From contig NZ_BDCE01000044.1 in assembly GCF_001613345.1 (NCBI RefSeq), positions 1 to 64,000 of the forward strand: a stretch of DNA of 64,000 nucleotides. The letters run 5' to 3'. The translations under genes were made by a program, and so were the position numbers. Below the pieces are notes generated by a model that saw nothing but the letters and a program-made list of their open reading frames with translations, was not told the DNA's origin and ran no database searches. How positions within the stretch are numbered: position 1 is the stretch's first letter; each line of letters begins with the position of its first letter. The stretch comes from Nocardia uniformis NBRC 13702. GTDB lineage: Bacteria; Actinomycetota; Actinomycetes; Mycobacteriales; Mycobacteriaceae. Positions 8,281 through 16,980 of the stretch are shown one piece after another.

Positions 8281-9318
8281 CTACGCCTGACGGAAACAGA
8301 GTGTGCCCCATTGGAATCCAGCTCCAATGGCCGAGAGCAGAAAGGTGTCTCCGCCCCGGAGGCGGTGCTCGGTACGCGCCCGGTGCAGCGCGGTGAGGAC
8401 GCCGGCGGATCCGGTGTTGCCCAGTGTGTCGAGGGTGATGGGAGCCCGCTGTATCGGTACCTCGAGTTCGGCCATGGCGGCGGTGAGAATATTGAGATTG
8501 GCCTGGTGCAGGAAGAAGTGGTCGATCTCGGTGACGGCGAGCCCGGCACGATCGGCAGCGCCGCGGATGCTCTGTGGCAGACGACGGGTCGCTGTCTCCC
8601 AGACCGCACGGCCGTCCATCCGGAGATAGTGTTCGCGCTCCGCGACGGTCTGAGCGCTGGTCGGTCGTCGGGATCCACCGGCCCGGATTTCGACGTCGTG
8701 GGATAGCTGGGATCCGAAGTCCCAGGACAGGAGTCCGGCCCCGGGGGATTCGGTGCGGGTCAGCACGATGGCTCCCGCCGCGTCGCCGAAGAACACCCCC
8801 GTGGTGCGGTTGCGGGGATCGGTCACTCGGGACGCACAGTCCGCGGCGACGACCAGTACCGTCCGTGCGGACACGTTCAGCAGATGGGCCGCGAGCAGGA
8901 TGGCTTGCAGCCCATTGGCGCACGCGGCCTGGGTGATGTCGATGGGCAGCGCGCGATCGGCCCCGATGCGCTCCTTGACCATCAGCGCGGTCGAAGGAAG
9001 CGGCTGATCACAGGTGTACGTCGCGACAATGACGGCGTCGAGCTCGCGGGCCGAGGCCCCCGCATCGGCAAGAGCCGCCGGGGCGGCCGCGACACACATA
9101 TCCGAGACCGCCAGCTCCGGTGCCAGTCGTCGACGCTCCCGGATACCGGTGCGACTGAGTATCCACTCGTCGGAAGTATCCAGGGTCCGAGTGAGGTCCG
9201 CGTTGGTGACGACGGTGGCGGGCAGATGAATACCGGAGCCCGACACCATGACCGGTAGTGGGACCGGGGGTCGTACGGATACGGACCGCGGTTGCTCCGT
9301 TGCGTACATGGTGGTCAT
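8281..9318 (-). CDS. KAS III-like beta-ketoacyl synthase (FabH family)
   Basis: A 345-residue thiolase-fold condensing enzyme. The KAS III catalytic triad is complete: Cys133 (TQAACANG), His271 (FLHQANLN) and Asn301 (TLGNTGSAG). Also present are the N-terminal WILSRTGIRERR motif and FFGDAAGAIVL. FabH enzymes join an acyl-CoA to malonyl-ACP; relatives in biosynthetic clusters make other C-C or ester bonds. The start ATG overlaps the stop of the upstream GNAT/ThiF fusion by 4 bases, so the two are translationally coupled. This context argues for a specialised role rather than housekeeping fatty-acid initiation. Confidence 0.88.
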   Translation of the reverse strand: MTTMYATEQPRSVSVRPPVPLPVMVSGSGIHLPATVVTNADLTRTLDTSDEWILSRTGIRERRRLAPELAVSDMCVAAAPAALADAGASARELDAVIVATYTCDQPLPSTALMVKERIGADRALPIDITQAACANGLQAILLAAHLLNVSARTVLVVAADCASRVTDPRNRTTGVFFGDAAGAIVLTRTESPGAGLLSWDFGSQLSHDVEIRAGGSRRPTSAQTVAEREHYLRMDGRAVWETATRRLPQSIRGAADRAGLAVTEIDHFFLHQANLNILTAAMAELEVPIQRAPITLDTLGNTGSAGVLTALHRARTEHRLRGGDTFLLSAIGAGFQWGTLCFRQA

Positions 9319-11210
9319 GCGAGGGCCCCGTCCAGCGCGTCGGCGGTGTTGTATTCAGGGGCGATCAGGGTATCGAGGTCGATATAGAACCTGCCCGACG
9401 CACAGGGGGAACCCAGCAGGATGCGGCGGGCGGCCGAGGTGACCAGGGCTCCGCCGAGTGCCACATCGGAGGCCAATTGCGGCCAACTGCTGAGCGTTCG
9501 GCCGATTTGGCCGAACGACGCGGCCAGTTCGGGACTGATGCGCTCGGCATCGACCATCGCCAAGATCAGATCGGACTTGGCCTGGGCGGTGAGCTCCGGT
9601 AGGTCGGCGGCGCGGAGGCCACCGATCCTGCCGTGCAGCAGTGGCCGGTCGGGCTCGGTATCGAATCGTTCGATATCGAGCATGCCGCGGTCATTGCAAT
9701 CCATGACCACCGGAATGCCCAGTGTCCGTGCGTATTCCCTGGCCGCGATCTTGACGTAGGGCGTATCGCATTCCTCCACCAGCAGATCGATCGGCGCCTG
9801 GTCGCCGAGGAAGAACGTGCTCATATTGCTGTCGTTCAGCCCGCTCGTGAAGATCTCGATATCCAGATACGGGTCGATCTCGAACATTTGGCGTGCGCAG
9901 ATCACCGCCTTACCGACCCCGAGGTGGTGTACACCCGCACGCAGTCTGTTCATATTGGACAGGCTCAGTTCGTCGAAGTCGGCGAGCCGGAACGAGCCAC
10001 CGATACCTTCGAGCGCGAGCGTGACCGCGGCGCTGTTGCCGACCGACAGTCCGACGACCCCGATCCGTCGGTCGAGCAGCCGACGTTGTTGGGGCCGTTG
10101 GATCTTGTCGCGATTGCGGTCGGAGCGGACGAGCCGGAACTCCTCGCGCGGCAGCACATGCACCAGCCGACCCGACCAGGGGTACCAGACCCACGTGCCG
10201 TAGGCCCATGCCTCGGTCCCGTCCAGCTGCTCGTCGATCTTGCGATCGAGTTCGGCCCCGGTGTAGCGGCGATCGGGTTCGCGGCAGCCGATCAGCTCGG
10301 CGAGCTGCGTCGTGAGGGTGTCGTGTACGGCGGTGACCCGGCCGGATTCGAGTAGCGCGGTCAATGCCTCGTGATCGTCGGCGCGGCCCGGTTCGAACAG
10401 CACAGGCTGCCAGCCGTCACGGTCCGGGATATCGGCCGCCACCAGAGCCGGTGGTGCCCCGCAGGTTTCGAACCTCGCCGAGGGCCAGGTGCCGGGATGG
10501 TCGGTCACCAGTGCTGGAAACTCGTCACGCATCCGGTCGACCAGGTCGGTGTATTCACCGGCACCCGCCGCGGTTCGGTGCAGCAGAATCACCACCTCCT
10601 CGGTGTAGCGCTCGACGTAGCAGCGCGTCCCCGGCACCGGATGGAAGCCGAACCGGCCGTGGAACCGGTCCTGGCCGTCCTTGGTTCCGGAGGTGCCGAT
10701 CATGATCTTGGCTCCGAGGTGGTGCGCGGCGCCGATGGCGACCGCGTTCAGATACGCGCCCAACCCCAGTTTGCGGGCTCGATGCTCCACCACCAGGCGA
10801 CTGTGCTCGTAGGCCTCGTCGACCCCGGCACCTTCGGTGGCCAGCAATTGTTCGTATCGCTGTTCGCCGAGATGGGCTCGGGTCTGGAACAGCTCACCGG
10901 TCGCCGGGGTCGAGAGCCGGATGTAGCCCAGCACGGGGCCGTCCGGGCGTCGCCGGGCAATGAAATGCCAGGCACCGTAATCCAATTCCTGATCATCGAC
11001 ATGGGCACCGTCGGCGTCGCGGAAGCCCGGCCGCCGGCCGTTGTCGTAGAGAATTCGAGCCCGCAGTTCCCGTAGCCGCCGCACCTGATCGGTGTGGTCG
11101 GCGCCGTGGCGAGGTGCGTGAAACGCCGAAATATGCCACTGCACCTCAGGATCGCGGCTCCGGATGTCGCATCCGTCGACAGACATGCGAGATCCAGCAG
11201 ATACCGACAC
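9315..11210 (-). CDS. GNAT-like / ThiF (E1-like) fusion, Rv1355c-like
   Basis: A 631-residue two-part protein. Residues ~20-215 resemble an N-acyltransferase of the GNAT/autoinducer-synthase fold (EHSRLVVEHRARKLGLGAYL, then HGRFGFHPVPGTRCYVE). Residues ~370-600 are a ThiF/MoeB/E1 adenylating fold with a dinucleotide motif (IGVVGLSVGNSAAVTLALEG), the acidic DFDELSLSNMNR loop and VMDCNDRG. I see no CxxC zinc pairs. The layout resembles mycobacterial Rv1355c ('MoeY'), but without evident nitroreductase motifs at the C-terminus. The start is GTG 11210, with AAAGGA 8-10 bases upstream; ATG 11186 is an alternative. Molybdopterin synthesis is unlikely in this context. Confidence 0.75.
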   Translation of the reverse strand: MSVSAGSRMSVDGCDIRSRDPEVQWHISAFHAPRHGADHTDQVRRLRELRARILYDNGRRPGFRDADGAHVDDQELDYGAWHFIARRRPDGPVLGYIRLSTPATGELFQTRAHLGEQRYEQLLATEGAGVDEAYEHSRLVVEHRARKLGLGAYLNAVAIGAAHHLGAKIMIGTSGTKDGQDRFHGRFGFHPVPGTRCYVERYTEEVVILLHRTAAGAGEYTDLVDRMRDEFPALVTDHPGTWPSARFETCGAPPALVAADIPDRDGWQPVLFEPGRADDHEALTALLESGRVTAVHDTLTTQLAELIGCREPDRRYTGAELDRKIDEQLDGTEAWAYGTWVWYPWSGRLVHVLPREEFRLVRSDRNRDKIQRPQQRRLLDRRIGVVGLSVGNSAAVTLALEGIGGSFRLADFDELSLSNMNRLRAGVHHLGVGKAVICARQMFEIDPYLDIEIFTSGLNDSNMSTFFLGDQAPIDLLVEECDTPYVKIAAREYARTLGIPVVMDCNDRGMLDIERFDTEPDRPLLHGRIGGLRAADLPELTAQAKSDLILAMVDAERISPELAASFGQIGRTLSSWPQLASDVALGGALVTSAARRILLGSPCASGRFYIDLDTLIAPEYNTADALDGALA

Positions 11211-11419
11211 GTGTAGGGATCCTTTCCAGGAATTAGCTGAGTGTGCTGTACGTAGATGCTGGGCGAGCAGAGTATGGCAACGTCTGAGCGGATCCGGTCA
11301 GGAAGACAACACAATTCGCGTTCCATGAAGGCCGCTTAGAAGTGTTGCTGAATGATAGCTGTGAAGTGAACGAAAGACCAACTAGGTGAATCTTCGTGGC
11401 GTGCCCGACGGGAGTGGGC

Positions 11420-12697
11420 TCAAGCCTGTCGCGGTGACGTCGAGACGTCACCGGTTCGGCTCGGGTCGAGCCAGGCAACGGCCGCCGCCGTGAAGGCGGT
11501 GATGCCGCAATTGATTGTCGGCTCGGCGAGCGGGGCGAAGTACGGCGAGTGGTTCATCGGGATGTCCTGGTCGACGGTGCCCCGCTCCTGTGCCGCCGCG
11601 ACTTTCGCGGGGTCCGCACCGCCGAAGAACCAGAAGGACAGCGGCGCACCGGCGGCCTCGGCGAGATTGCCGACGTCCTCACTGGCCGGGAAGGCCGCCA
11701 TTTCCAGGACCTGCTCCGCGCCGAGGGCATCCCGTAACGCGGCGCGCGTCTTATCCAGGGCGGCAGCGTCGTTGAAGGTGATGGGCAGCCGGGTCAGCGT
11801 TTCGATTGTCGGCGGACGGTCCGCGCCCGCGGCGTCGGCCTCCGCGTGCACGATCCGCCGCACGGCCGCGAGCACCCGGTCGCGCAGTTCGGGCGAGTAG
11901 GTCCGAATACTGAGGCCGAGCTGGGCCTCATCAGCGATGATGTTGTCCTTGGTGCCCGCGTGCAGTGTTCCGATGGTGAGGACGACCTGGTCCGCGGCGG
12001 CGATCTCGCGGGACACGATGGTCTGCAGCCGCAACACGGTGGCGGCGGCCATGATGATCGGATCGATCGTGGTCTCGGGCCGCGAACTGTGCCCACCGCG
12101 CCCGTGCAGGGTGATCCGCAGGCTGTCATTCGCGGAGAGCAGGGCGCCCGCGCGGGTAGCCACGGTGCCCACCGGAATCGGCAGGACATGCTGGGCAAGC
12201 ACGATTTCCGGCGTGCCGAAGCGTTCGAACAGACCGTCGTCGACCATGGCCCGCGCGCCGTGGCCGGTCTCCTCGGCGGGCTGGAAGACACCCAGCACGG
12301 TGCCGGACCACTGATCGCGGGCGGCGGCCAGCGCGTCGAGCGTGCCCAGCAGGCAGACGATGTGCATATCGTGGCCGCAGGCGTGCATGGTCGGCTCGCC
12401 GCTGTCCGGATCGGTGGCGGTCGAGGAATAGGACAGTCCGGTCTGTTCGCGAACCGGCAGTGCGTCCATATCCGCGCGCAGCAGCACCAGTGGGCCGGGC
12501 CCATTCACCAGCCGGGCGACGACCCCTGTCCCGCCGACCCCCTCGGTCACCTCGTACCCGAGAGCCTTCGCGCGCCGAGCGATGATCGCCGCGGTGCGGT
12601 GTTCGGCGAAGGATAATTCGGGATGTGCGTGCAGGTCGCGGTACGGCTCCACGAGTGCGGCGGTGATGCGGGCGATACGACTGTTGATCGACGGCAC
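11420..12697 (-). CDS. M20-family amidohydrolase (aminoacylase/carboxypeptidase-like)
   Basis: A zinc-dependent hydrolase of N-acyl or amide bonds of the hippurate hydrolase/IAA-amino-acid hydrolase group. Motifs include DLHAHPELSF, LRADMDALPV, MHACGHDMH (metal ligands), FQPAEETGHGA (catalytic Glu), GRGGHSSRPE (lid domain) and MNHSPYFAP near the end. The frame runs open to 13069, but family similarity begins near VPSINSRIARI, so I chose GTG 12697 (425 aa). No strong ribosome binding site fixes this start. It is divergent from the methyltransferase gene and not obviously linked to its neighbours. Confidence 0.85.
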   Translation of the reverse strand: MPSINSRIARITAALVEPYRDLHAHPELSFAEHRTAAIIARRAKALGYEVTEGVGGTGVVARLVNGPGPLVLLRADMDALPVREQTGLSYSSTATDPDSGEPTMHACGHDMHIVCLLGTLDALAAARDQWSGTVLGVFQPAEETGHGARAMVDDGLFERFGTPEIVLAQHVLPIPVGTVATRAGALLSANDSLRITLHGRGGHSSRPETTIDPIIMAAATVLRLQTIVSREIAAADQVVLTIGTLHAGTKDNIIADEAQLGLSIRTYSPELRDRVLAAVRRIVHAEADAAGADRPPTIETLTRLPITFNDAAALDKTRAALRDALGAEQVLEMAAFPASEDVGNLAEAAGAPLSFWFFGGADPAKVAAAQERGTVDQDIPMNHSPYFAPLAEPTINCGITAFTAAAVAWLDPSRTGDVSTSPRQA

Positions 12698-12951
12698 AGC
12701 GCCAATGATCCACGGGCACAGCGGCCGCCATGGCGATTTTCCGGCTTTACTTCCTATCCGAAAGAAACTAACACCGTGACCAGGTCGAGCCTGCCCGACG
12801 TCGCCCGCCTTCGCGATCGGAGCCGATCGACAGCAACTCCCACCGCAAGAGGCGAAACGCTTCCGCGCGAAAGCCCTCGGTCCGACGGACTGAGGACTAG
12901 CCTGTGCGGATAATAGGATTTGTTCGATCGGGCGAGTGAAGCGGTGATTGG

Positions 12952-13743
12952 ATGGACGGGGTTCTCCCACTGGACCAGCCGCACACGTCTCGAATATACG
13001 ACTACTTTCTCGGCGGCAAGGACAACTACGAGGCCGATCGGGTGGCCGCGGAGGAAATCCTGAAGGCATGGCCGGATATTCGGACCGCAGCCAAGGTCAA
13101 TCGGCAGTTCATGCAGCGCAGCACTCGGTTCCTCGCCGAAGCCGGGATCCGGCAGTTCCTCGATATCGGTACCGGGATTCCCACCGAACCCAACCTGCAC
13201 CAGATCGCGCAGGAGGTAGCGCCGGACTCCCGGGTGGTCTACGTCGACAACGATCCGCTCGTCCTGGCTCATGCTCGCGCGTTCATGACCGGCGAAGCGT
13301 CGGGAGCGACGGCCTATATCGACGGCGACGTCACCGACCCGGACTCCATCCTGCGCGCCCCGGAACTGGCTCAGGTCCTCGACCTGAGCAAGCCGGTCGG
13401 ATTGAGCATGATCGCGCTGCTGCATTTCGTCGAAACCGATGTCAACCGGATCATGTCGCAATTCCTCGATGTCCTCGCTCCCGGCTCATACCTCGTGATC
13501 TGTACCATCACAGCCGATTTCGCTCCCGAGCAGGTGGCCGCCGCCCAAGACGTCTACCGCGTGCGCAAACTCCCCGCTCAGGTCCGTACTCACGACGAGG
13601 TCACCTCGTGGTTTGCCGGACTCGACCTGGTCGCCCCGGGAGTCGTGCCACCGCACCGGTGGCAACTCGCGGAGACCACCGAGATCTCACCGGCCTTCGA
13701 CGCCAAGATCTCCTGCTACTGCGGGGTGGCCCGCAAACCCTGA
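12952..13743 (+). CDS. SAM-dependent methyltransferase, DUF574 family
   Basis: A 263-residue protein of the actinobacterial DUF574/Methyltransf_19 family. It has the family opening HTSRIYDYFLGGKDNYEADR and a glycine-rich SAM-binding loop FLDIGTGIPTEPN (Asp71 onward), followed by the acidic VVYVDNDPLVLAHAR. Members are numerous in Nocardia and Streptomyces and mostly uncharacterised. It stands alone, convergent with the LacI gene. The methyl acceptor is unknown. Confidence 0.9.
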   Translation: MDGVLPLDQPHTSRIYDYFLGGKDNYEADRVAAEEILKAWPDIRTAAKVNRQFMQRSTRFLAEAGIRQFLDIGTGIPTEPNLHQIAQEVAPDSRVVYVDNDPLVLAHARAFMTGEASGATAYIDGDVTDPDSILRAPELAQVLDLSKPVGLSMIALLHFVETDVNRIMSQFLDVLAPGSYLVICTITADFAPEQVAAAQDVYRVRKLPAQVRTHDEVTSWFAGLDLVAPGVVPPHRWQLAETTEISPAFDAKISCYCGVARKP

Positions 13744-13777
13744 ACACGTTCGGGCGGGGAGCTTTCGGGGTAACCGC

Positions 13778-14782
13778 TCAGAACTCGTCCGGGCAACCAC
13801 AGGAACCACGGGTCTTCAACTCCGCGCCGAGGCTGCGCACGCCTGGTTCGGTCATGCCGGTGTCGATCTGTTTCAGCAGGATCTCCACCGCCAGTTCACC
13901 CATGCGCCGCGTCGGTTGGACCATGGTGGTCAACCCGGGCCGGGTGTAGCGGGTGTACTCGATCCCGTCGAAGGCGACAATGGCGAGATCGTCGGGGACA
14001 CGCAGGCCCGCGTCGTAGGCCGCGCGCAGCATGCCCATGGCCTGTAGATCGCTGGTCACGAATACCGCGGTCGGTCGGGGAGTGCCCCGCATGATTTCGC
14101 TGAGGGCGCGATAGCCCGCGGCACCGCCGAATTCGGCGCGCACAATCACATTTTCGGGCAATCCGGCGCGCCGCAGTGCCCGGCGGTAGCCCGCGACTCG
14201 GTCGTCGGCGGTCGACACGTGCGGTCCGCTGAGGCAGGCGATATCGGTATGCCCGTGGGAGATCAGATGTTCGACGGCGGTGCTGGCGCCGGCGAGCGAG
14301 TCGGACATGACGTGCGCGCAGCGTGCCGGATCGATGAGCCGGTCGACCGCGACCAGCGCCATACCCGCGGCCGCGCACGCATCGGCGATCCCCGACTCCC
14401 AAGACGACGAGATCGCCAGTAGCCCTTCGACGCGCCGGTCGATGAAGGCGCTCACATAGGCCCGTTCCCGGGCCTCGTCATCGGCGGCGTTTCCGATGAT
14501 CAGCGGATATCCCCTGGCGAATGCCGCCGCTTCGACCACCGCGGACAGTTCGGCGAAGAAGGGGTTGGATCCGTCGGGGATGACCATGCCGAGTGCGTGT
14601 CCGCGGTTCATGCGGAGGCTGCGCGCCGACATATTGGGCCGGTAACCGAGTTCGGCGATCGCGGCTTCGATGCGGGCGCGGGTCGCCGGAGCGACCTGTC
14701 GCGGACCGCCATTGAGGACATAGCTCACCAGGGCGGGGGAGGTGCCCGCGAGCCGGGCGACATCGGCTCGGGTGACTGTCAT
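13778..14782 (-). CDS. LacI-family repressor of the ribose-type operon
   Basis: A 334-residue repressor. It has an N-terminal LacI helix-turn-helix (TRADVARLAGTSPALVSYVL), a hinge (YRPNMSARSLR) and a periplasmic-binding-like effector domain (GMVIPDGSNPFFAELS, then DDLAIVAFDG). I start it at ATG 14782 (MTVTRADV), the usual LacI beginning. It is divergent from the sugar operon, with operator-like repeats at 14865-14889. The likely effector is the transported sugar or its phosphate. The C-terminus carries a CGCPDE tail after the core. Confidence 0.9.
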   Translation of the reverse strand: MTVTRADVARLAGTSPALVSYVLNGGPRQVAPATRARIEAAIAELGYRPNMSARSLRMNRGHALGMVIPDGSNPFFAELSAVVEAAAFARGYPLIIGNAADDEARERAYVSAFIDRRVEGLLAISSSWESGIADACAAAGMALVAVDRLIDPARCAHVMSDSLAGASTAVEHLISHGHTDIACLSGPHVSTADDRVAGYRRALRRAGLPENVIVRAEFGGAAGYRALSEIMRGTPRPTAVFVTSDLQAMGMLRAAYDAGLRVPDDLAIVAFDGIEYTRYTRPGLTTMVQPTRRMGELAVEILLKQIDTGMTEPGVRSLGAELKTRGSCGCPDEF

Positions 14783-14864
14783 CGAAACTCTCCTCAATCG
14801 GTGGTTTTCCCCGGCTGCCGCGGAACCTCTTGACAGCACGTGAGTCAGGTCACACACTACACAT

Positions 14865-14889
14865 CAATTCGAGTTGTCAACACGAGTTG
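14865..14889. promoter_or_regulatory. Tandem LacI-type half-site repeats upstream of the sugar operon
   Basis: CAATTC|GAGTTG (14865-14876) and CAACAC|GAGTTG (14878-14889) are imperfect dyads with a central CG step, a hallmark of LacI-family operators. GAGTTG recurs at 13-bp spacing. They lie 30-55 bp before the binding-protein start. A TTGACA hexamer at 14830-14835 may belong to the rightward promoter. Confidence 0.5.
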
Positions 14890-14919
14890 AATCTCAAACC
14901 AGGATAGGTCGAACAACAG

Positions 14920-15936
14920 ATGAACTCTCGATTCAGGTATGCGACCGCCGGCATGGCTCTCGTCAGCGTCCTCGCCCTCACCGTCGGCTGTGGCCGCGGC
15001 GACAGCGAGTCCGCGGACTTCAAGATCGCGGTCGTCACTCGCAATTTCACCAACCCGTACTGGGCGGCACTGCGCGACGGCGCGCTGGCCGAGGGCGACC
15101 GGCTCGGTGTCAAGGTCTCGGTGCAGGCCGGACAGTCCGAAACCGATGCCGACGGTGAGAACGCTCAGATTTCCACGCTCGCGGCCCAGGGCTACGACTG
15201 CTTCGCGGTGGTGCCGGTCAATAGCACCAACGTGATCACGCCGCTGGTTCCGGTGGCGCGCGACAACATTCCGATTATCAACCTGGACACCCGGATCGAC
15301 GTGGAGGCCTCGAAGCAGGCCGGGGTCGAGTACGCGAGCTTCATCGGCTCCGACAACCTGGCGGCCGGTCGGATCGCGGGCGAGAAAATGCTGGAGGCGC
15401 TCGGTGGCAGCGGGAAAGTAGTTGTACTGCAGGGCATCGCGGGCGAACAGAATGGAATCAACCGCGACAAGGGCTTTACCGATGCCGTCAGCGGCAAGCT
15501 GGATATCGTGCAGCGCGCGCCCGCGGACTACGAACAGGACAAGGGACTCACGGTCACCGAGGCGATCCTGAAGGCGCACCCCGATATCACCGGTATCTTC
15601 GCGGCCAACGACACCATGGGACTCGGTGCGGCACAGGCGATCAAGAACGCGGGCCGCACCGACCAGGTCAAGGTGATCTCGGTCGACGGCATCCAGTCAG
15701 CGCTGGCGGCCGTACAGGCGGGCACGTTGTACGGCACGGTGACCCAATATCCCTATGCCGAAGGCGAACTCGCGGTGCAGGGCTGCCTCGCGCTGGATCA
15801 GGGCAAGAGCATTCCGGAGCGCGTGGTCGCGCCGATCGCCTTCATCGGCCGCGACAATGTCGAGCAGCAGATCAGCGCGTTCCCCAAGCCCATCGAGCCT
15901 TTCGACAACCCGCTGGTGGGGCTGGTGGACAAGTGA
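14920..15936 (+). CDS. rbsB: Sugar-binding lipoprotein of an ABC importer (RbsB-like)
   Basis: A 338-residue periplasmic-binding-protein fold anchored outside the membrane. The lipoprotein signal ends LALTVGC with Cys24 as the lipidated residue. The mature part starts FKIAVVTRNFTNPYWAALRDG and contains NLDTRID, VVLQGIAGEQNGINRDKGF and IFAANDTMGLGAAQAI, typical of ribose/galactose-type binding proteins. First gene of an operon with permease, ATPase, PfkB kinase and an RbsD-like protein, which makes a pentose such as ribose the likely ligand. Confidence 0.9.
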   Translation: MNSRFRYATAGMALVSVLALTVGCGRGDSESADFKIAVVTRNFTNPYWAALRDGALAEGDRLGVKVSVQAGQSETDADGENAQISTLAAQGYDCFAVVPVNSTNVITPLVPVARDNIPIINLDTRIDVEASKQAGVEYASFIGSDNLAAGRIAGEKMLEALGGSGKVVVLQGIAGEQNGINRDKGFTDAVSGKLDIVQRAPADYEQDKGLTVTEAILKAHPDITGIFAANDTMGLGAAQAIKNAGRTDQVKVISVDGIQSALAAVQAGTLYGTVTQYPYAEGELAVQGCLALDQGKSIPERVVAPIAFIGRDNVEQQISAFPKPIEPFDNPLVGLVDK

Positions 15937-16000
15937 GCGAGCGAACCATCGGCACAGCGTCTGCACTTGCGGCGGAACCGAGCGTCAGCGAGGTGGAGGC

Positions 16001-16975
16001 GTGAGTGACACCGCCCAGATCGCGGCGGTCGCGCCCGACCGCCGCACCGACCTGCGCATTCCCGCCAAACTGGCCGACTTCGCCGCGCCGATCGCCCTGG
16101 TGGTCGTGTGGCTGGCCTTCTTCATCGCCACTCCGAACTTCTTGACCGCCAAGAATATCGACGACCTCTTGGTCGCCTCGACGATCCTGACCGTGCTGGC
16201 GCTCGGCCAGCAGTTCGCGGTCGTGGTGGGCGGTATCGACCTCTCGGTAGGTGCCACGCTGCCGTGGTCGGCGGCGCTACTGGGATATCTGACCAGCCAC
16301 GGTTATCCGGTGGCGGTCGGCATTGCCGCCGCGATTCTGGGCGGTTTGGCGGCGGGATTGGTCAACGGTGTATTGATCGGTCGCTTTCAAATGACCGACT
16401 TCGTCGTCACCCTCGGCAGTCTGAGTGTGCTCAGCGGTTTGACGCTGCTGCTCACCAGTGGCAACAGCATCGCGGTGAATTCGGCGTTCCTGCAGAGTCT
16501 CGCCCTGGACGGCGTCGGACCCTTCCGCTGGTTCTGGCTGTTCGCGCTGATCGCCGCGCTCGGCGTGGCGGGCATCCTGTTCCGCACCCGGATCGGGACA
16601 CACCTGCTGGCCACCGGCGGCAATATCGACTCGGCACGCGAAACCGGAATTCCGGTGCGCCGCATTCGGTTACTGGCCTACGGCGCATGCGGGTTGTTGG
16701 CCGGTGTCGCGGGTGTCATGCTCGTCGCCCGCAATGGCGGGGCCGACCCGTCCCTGCAAACCACCTATCTGCTGAGTTCGATCGCGGCGGTGGTGCTCGG
16801 AGGTTCCTCACTCAGCGGCGGCAAGGCTTCGGTGCTCGGCACCGTGTGCGGCGCAGTACTTTTCACCTCGCTGATCAATGGGTTCACCATCCTGGGCATC
16901 TCGCAGTACTACCAGCCGATCGCGGTCGGTGCGGTACTGCTGCTGGCGGCGGCGATTTCGCGATTCCGGAAGTGA
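16001..16975 (+). CDS. rbsC: Sugar ABC importer permease (RbsC-like)
   Basis: A 324-residue inner-membrane permease of the RbsC/AraH family with about eight to ten hydrophobic segments and the conserved loops VVVGGIDLSVGA and ATGGNIDSARETGIPV. The frame is open upstream inside the binding-protein gene; I chose GTG 16001, which has GGTGGAGG just before it. The 64-bp gap to the binding protein is rich in GCGAGCG-like sequence. Confidence 0.88.
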   Translation: MSDTAQIAAVAPDRRTDLRIPAKLADFAAPIALVVVWLAFFIATPNFLTAKNIDDLLVASTILTVLALGQQFAVVVGGIDLSVGATLPWSAALLGYLTSHGYPVAVGIAAAILGGLAAGLVNGVLIGRFQMTDFVVTLGSLSVLSGLTLLLTSGNSIAVNSAFLQSLALDGVGPFRWFWLFALIAALGVAGILFRTRIGTHLLATGGNIDSARETGIPVRRIRLLAYGACGLLAGVAGVMLVARNGGADPSLQTTYLLSSIAAVVLGGSSLSGGKASVLGTVCGAVLFTSLINGFTILGISQYYQPIAVGAVLLLAAAISRFRK

Positions 16976-16980
16976 ATGCC

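Noticed and set aside
9315..11210. Molybdopterin biosynthesis protein (MoeB/MoeY) as a functional call
   Set aside because: Only the E1-like fold is shared; no zinc CxxC pairs were seen, no moa/moe genes are adjacent, and the protein is fused to an acyltransferase-like half.
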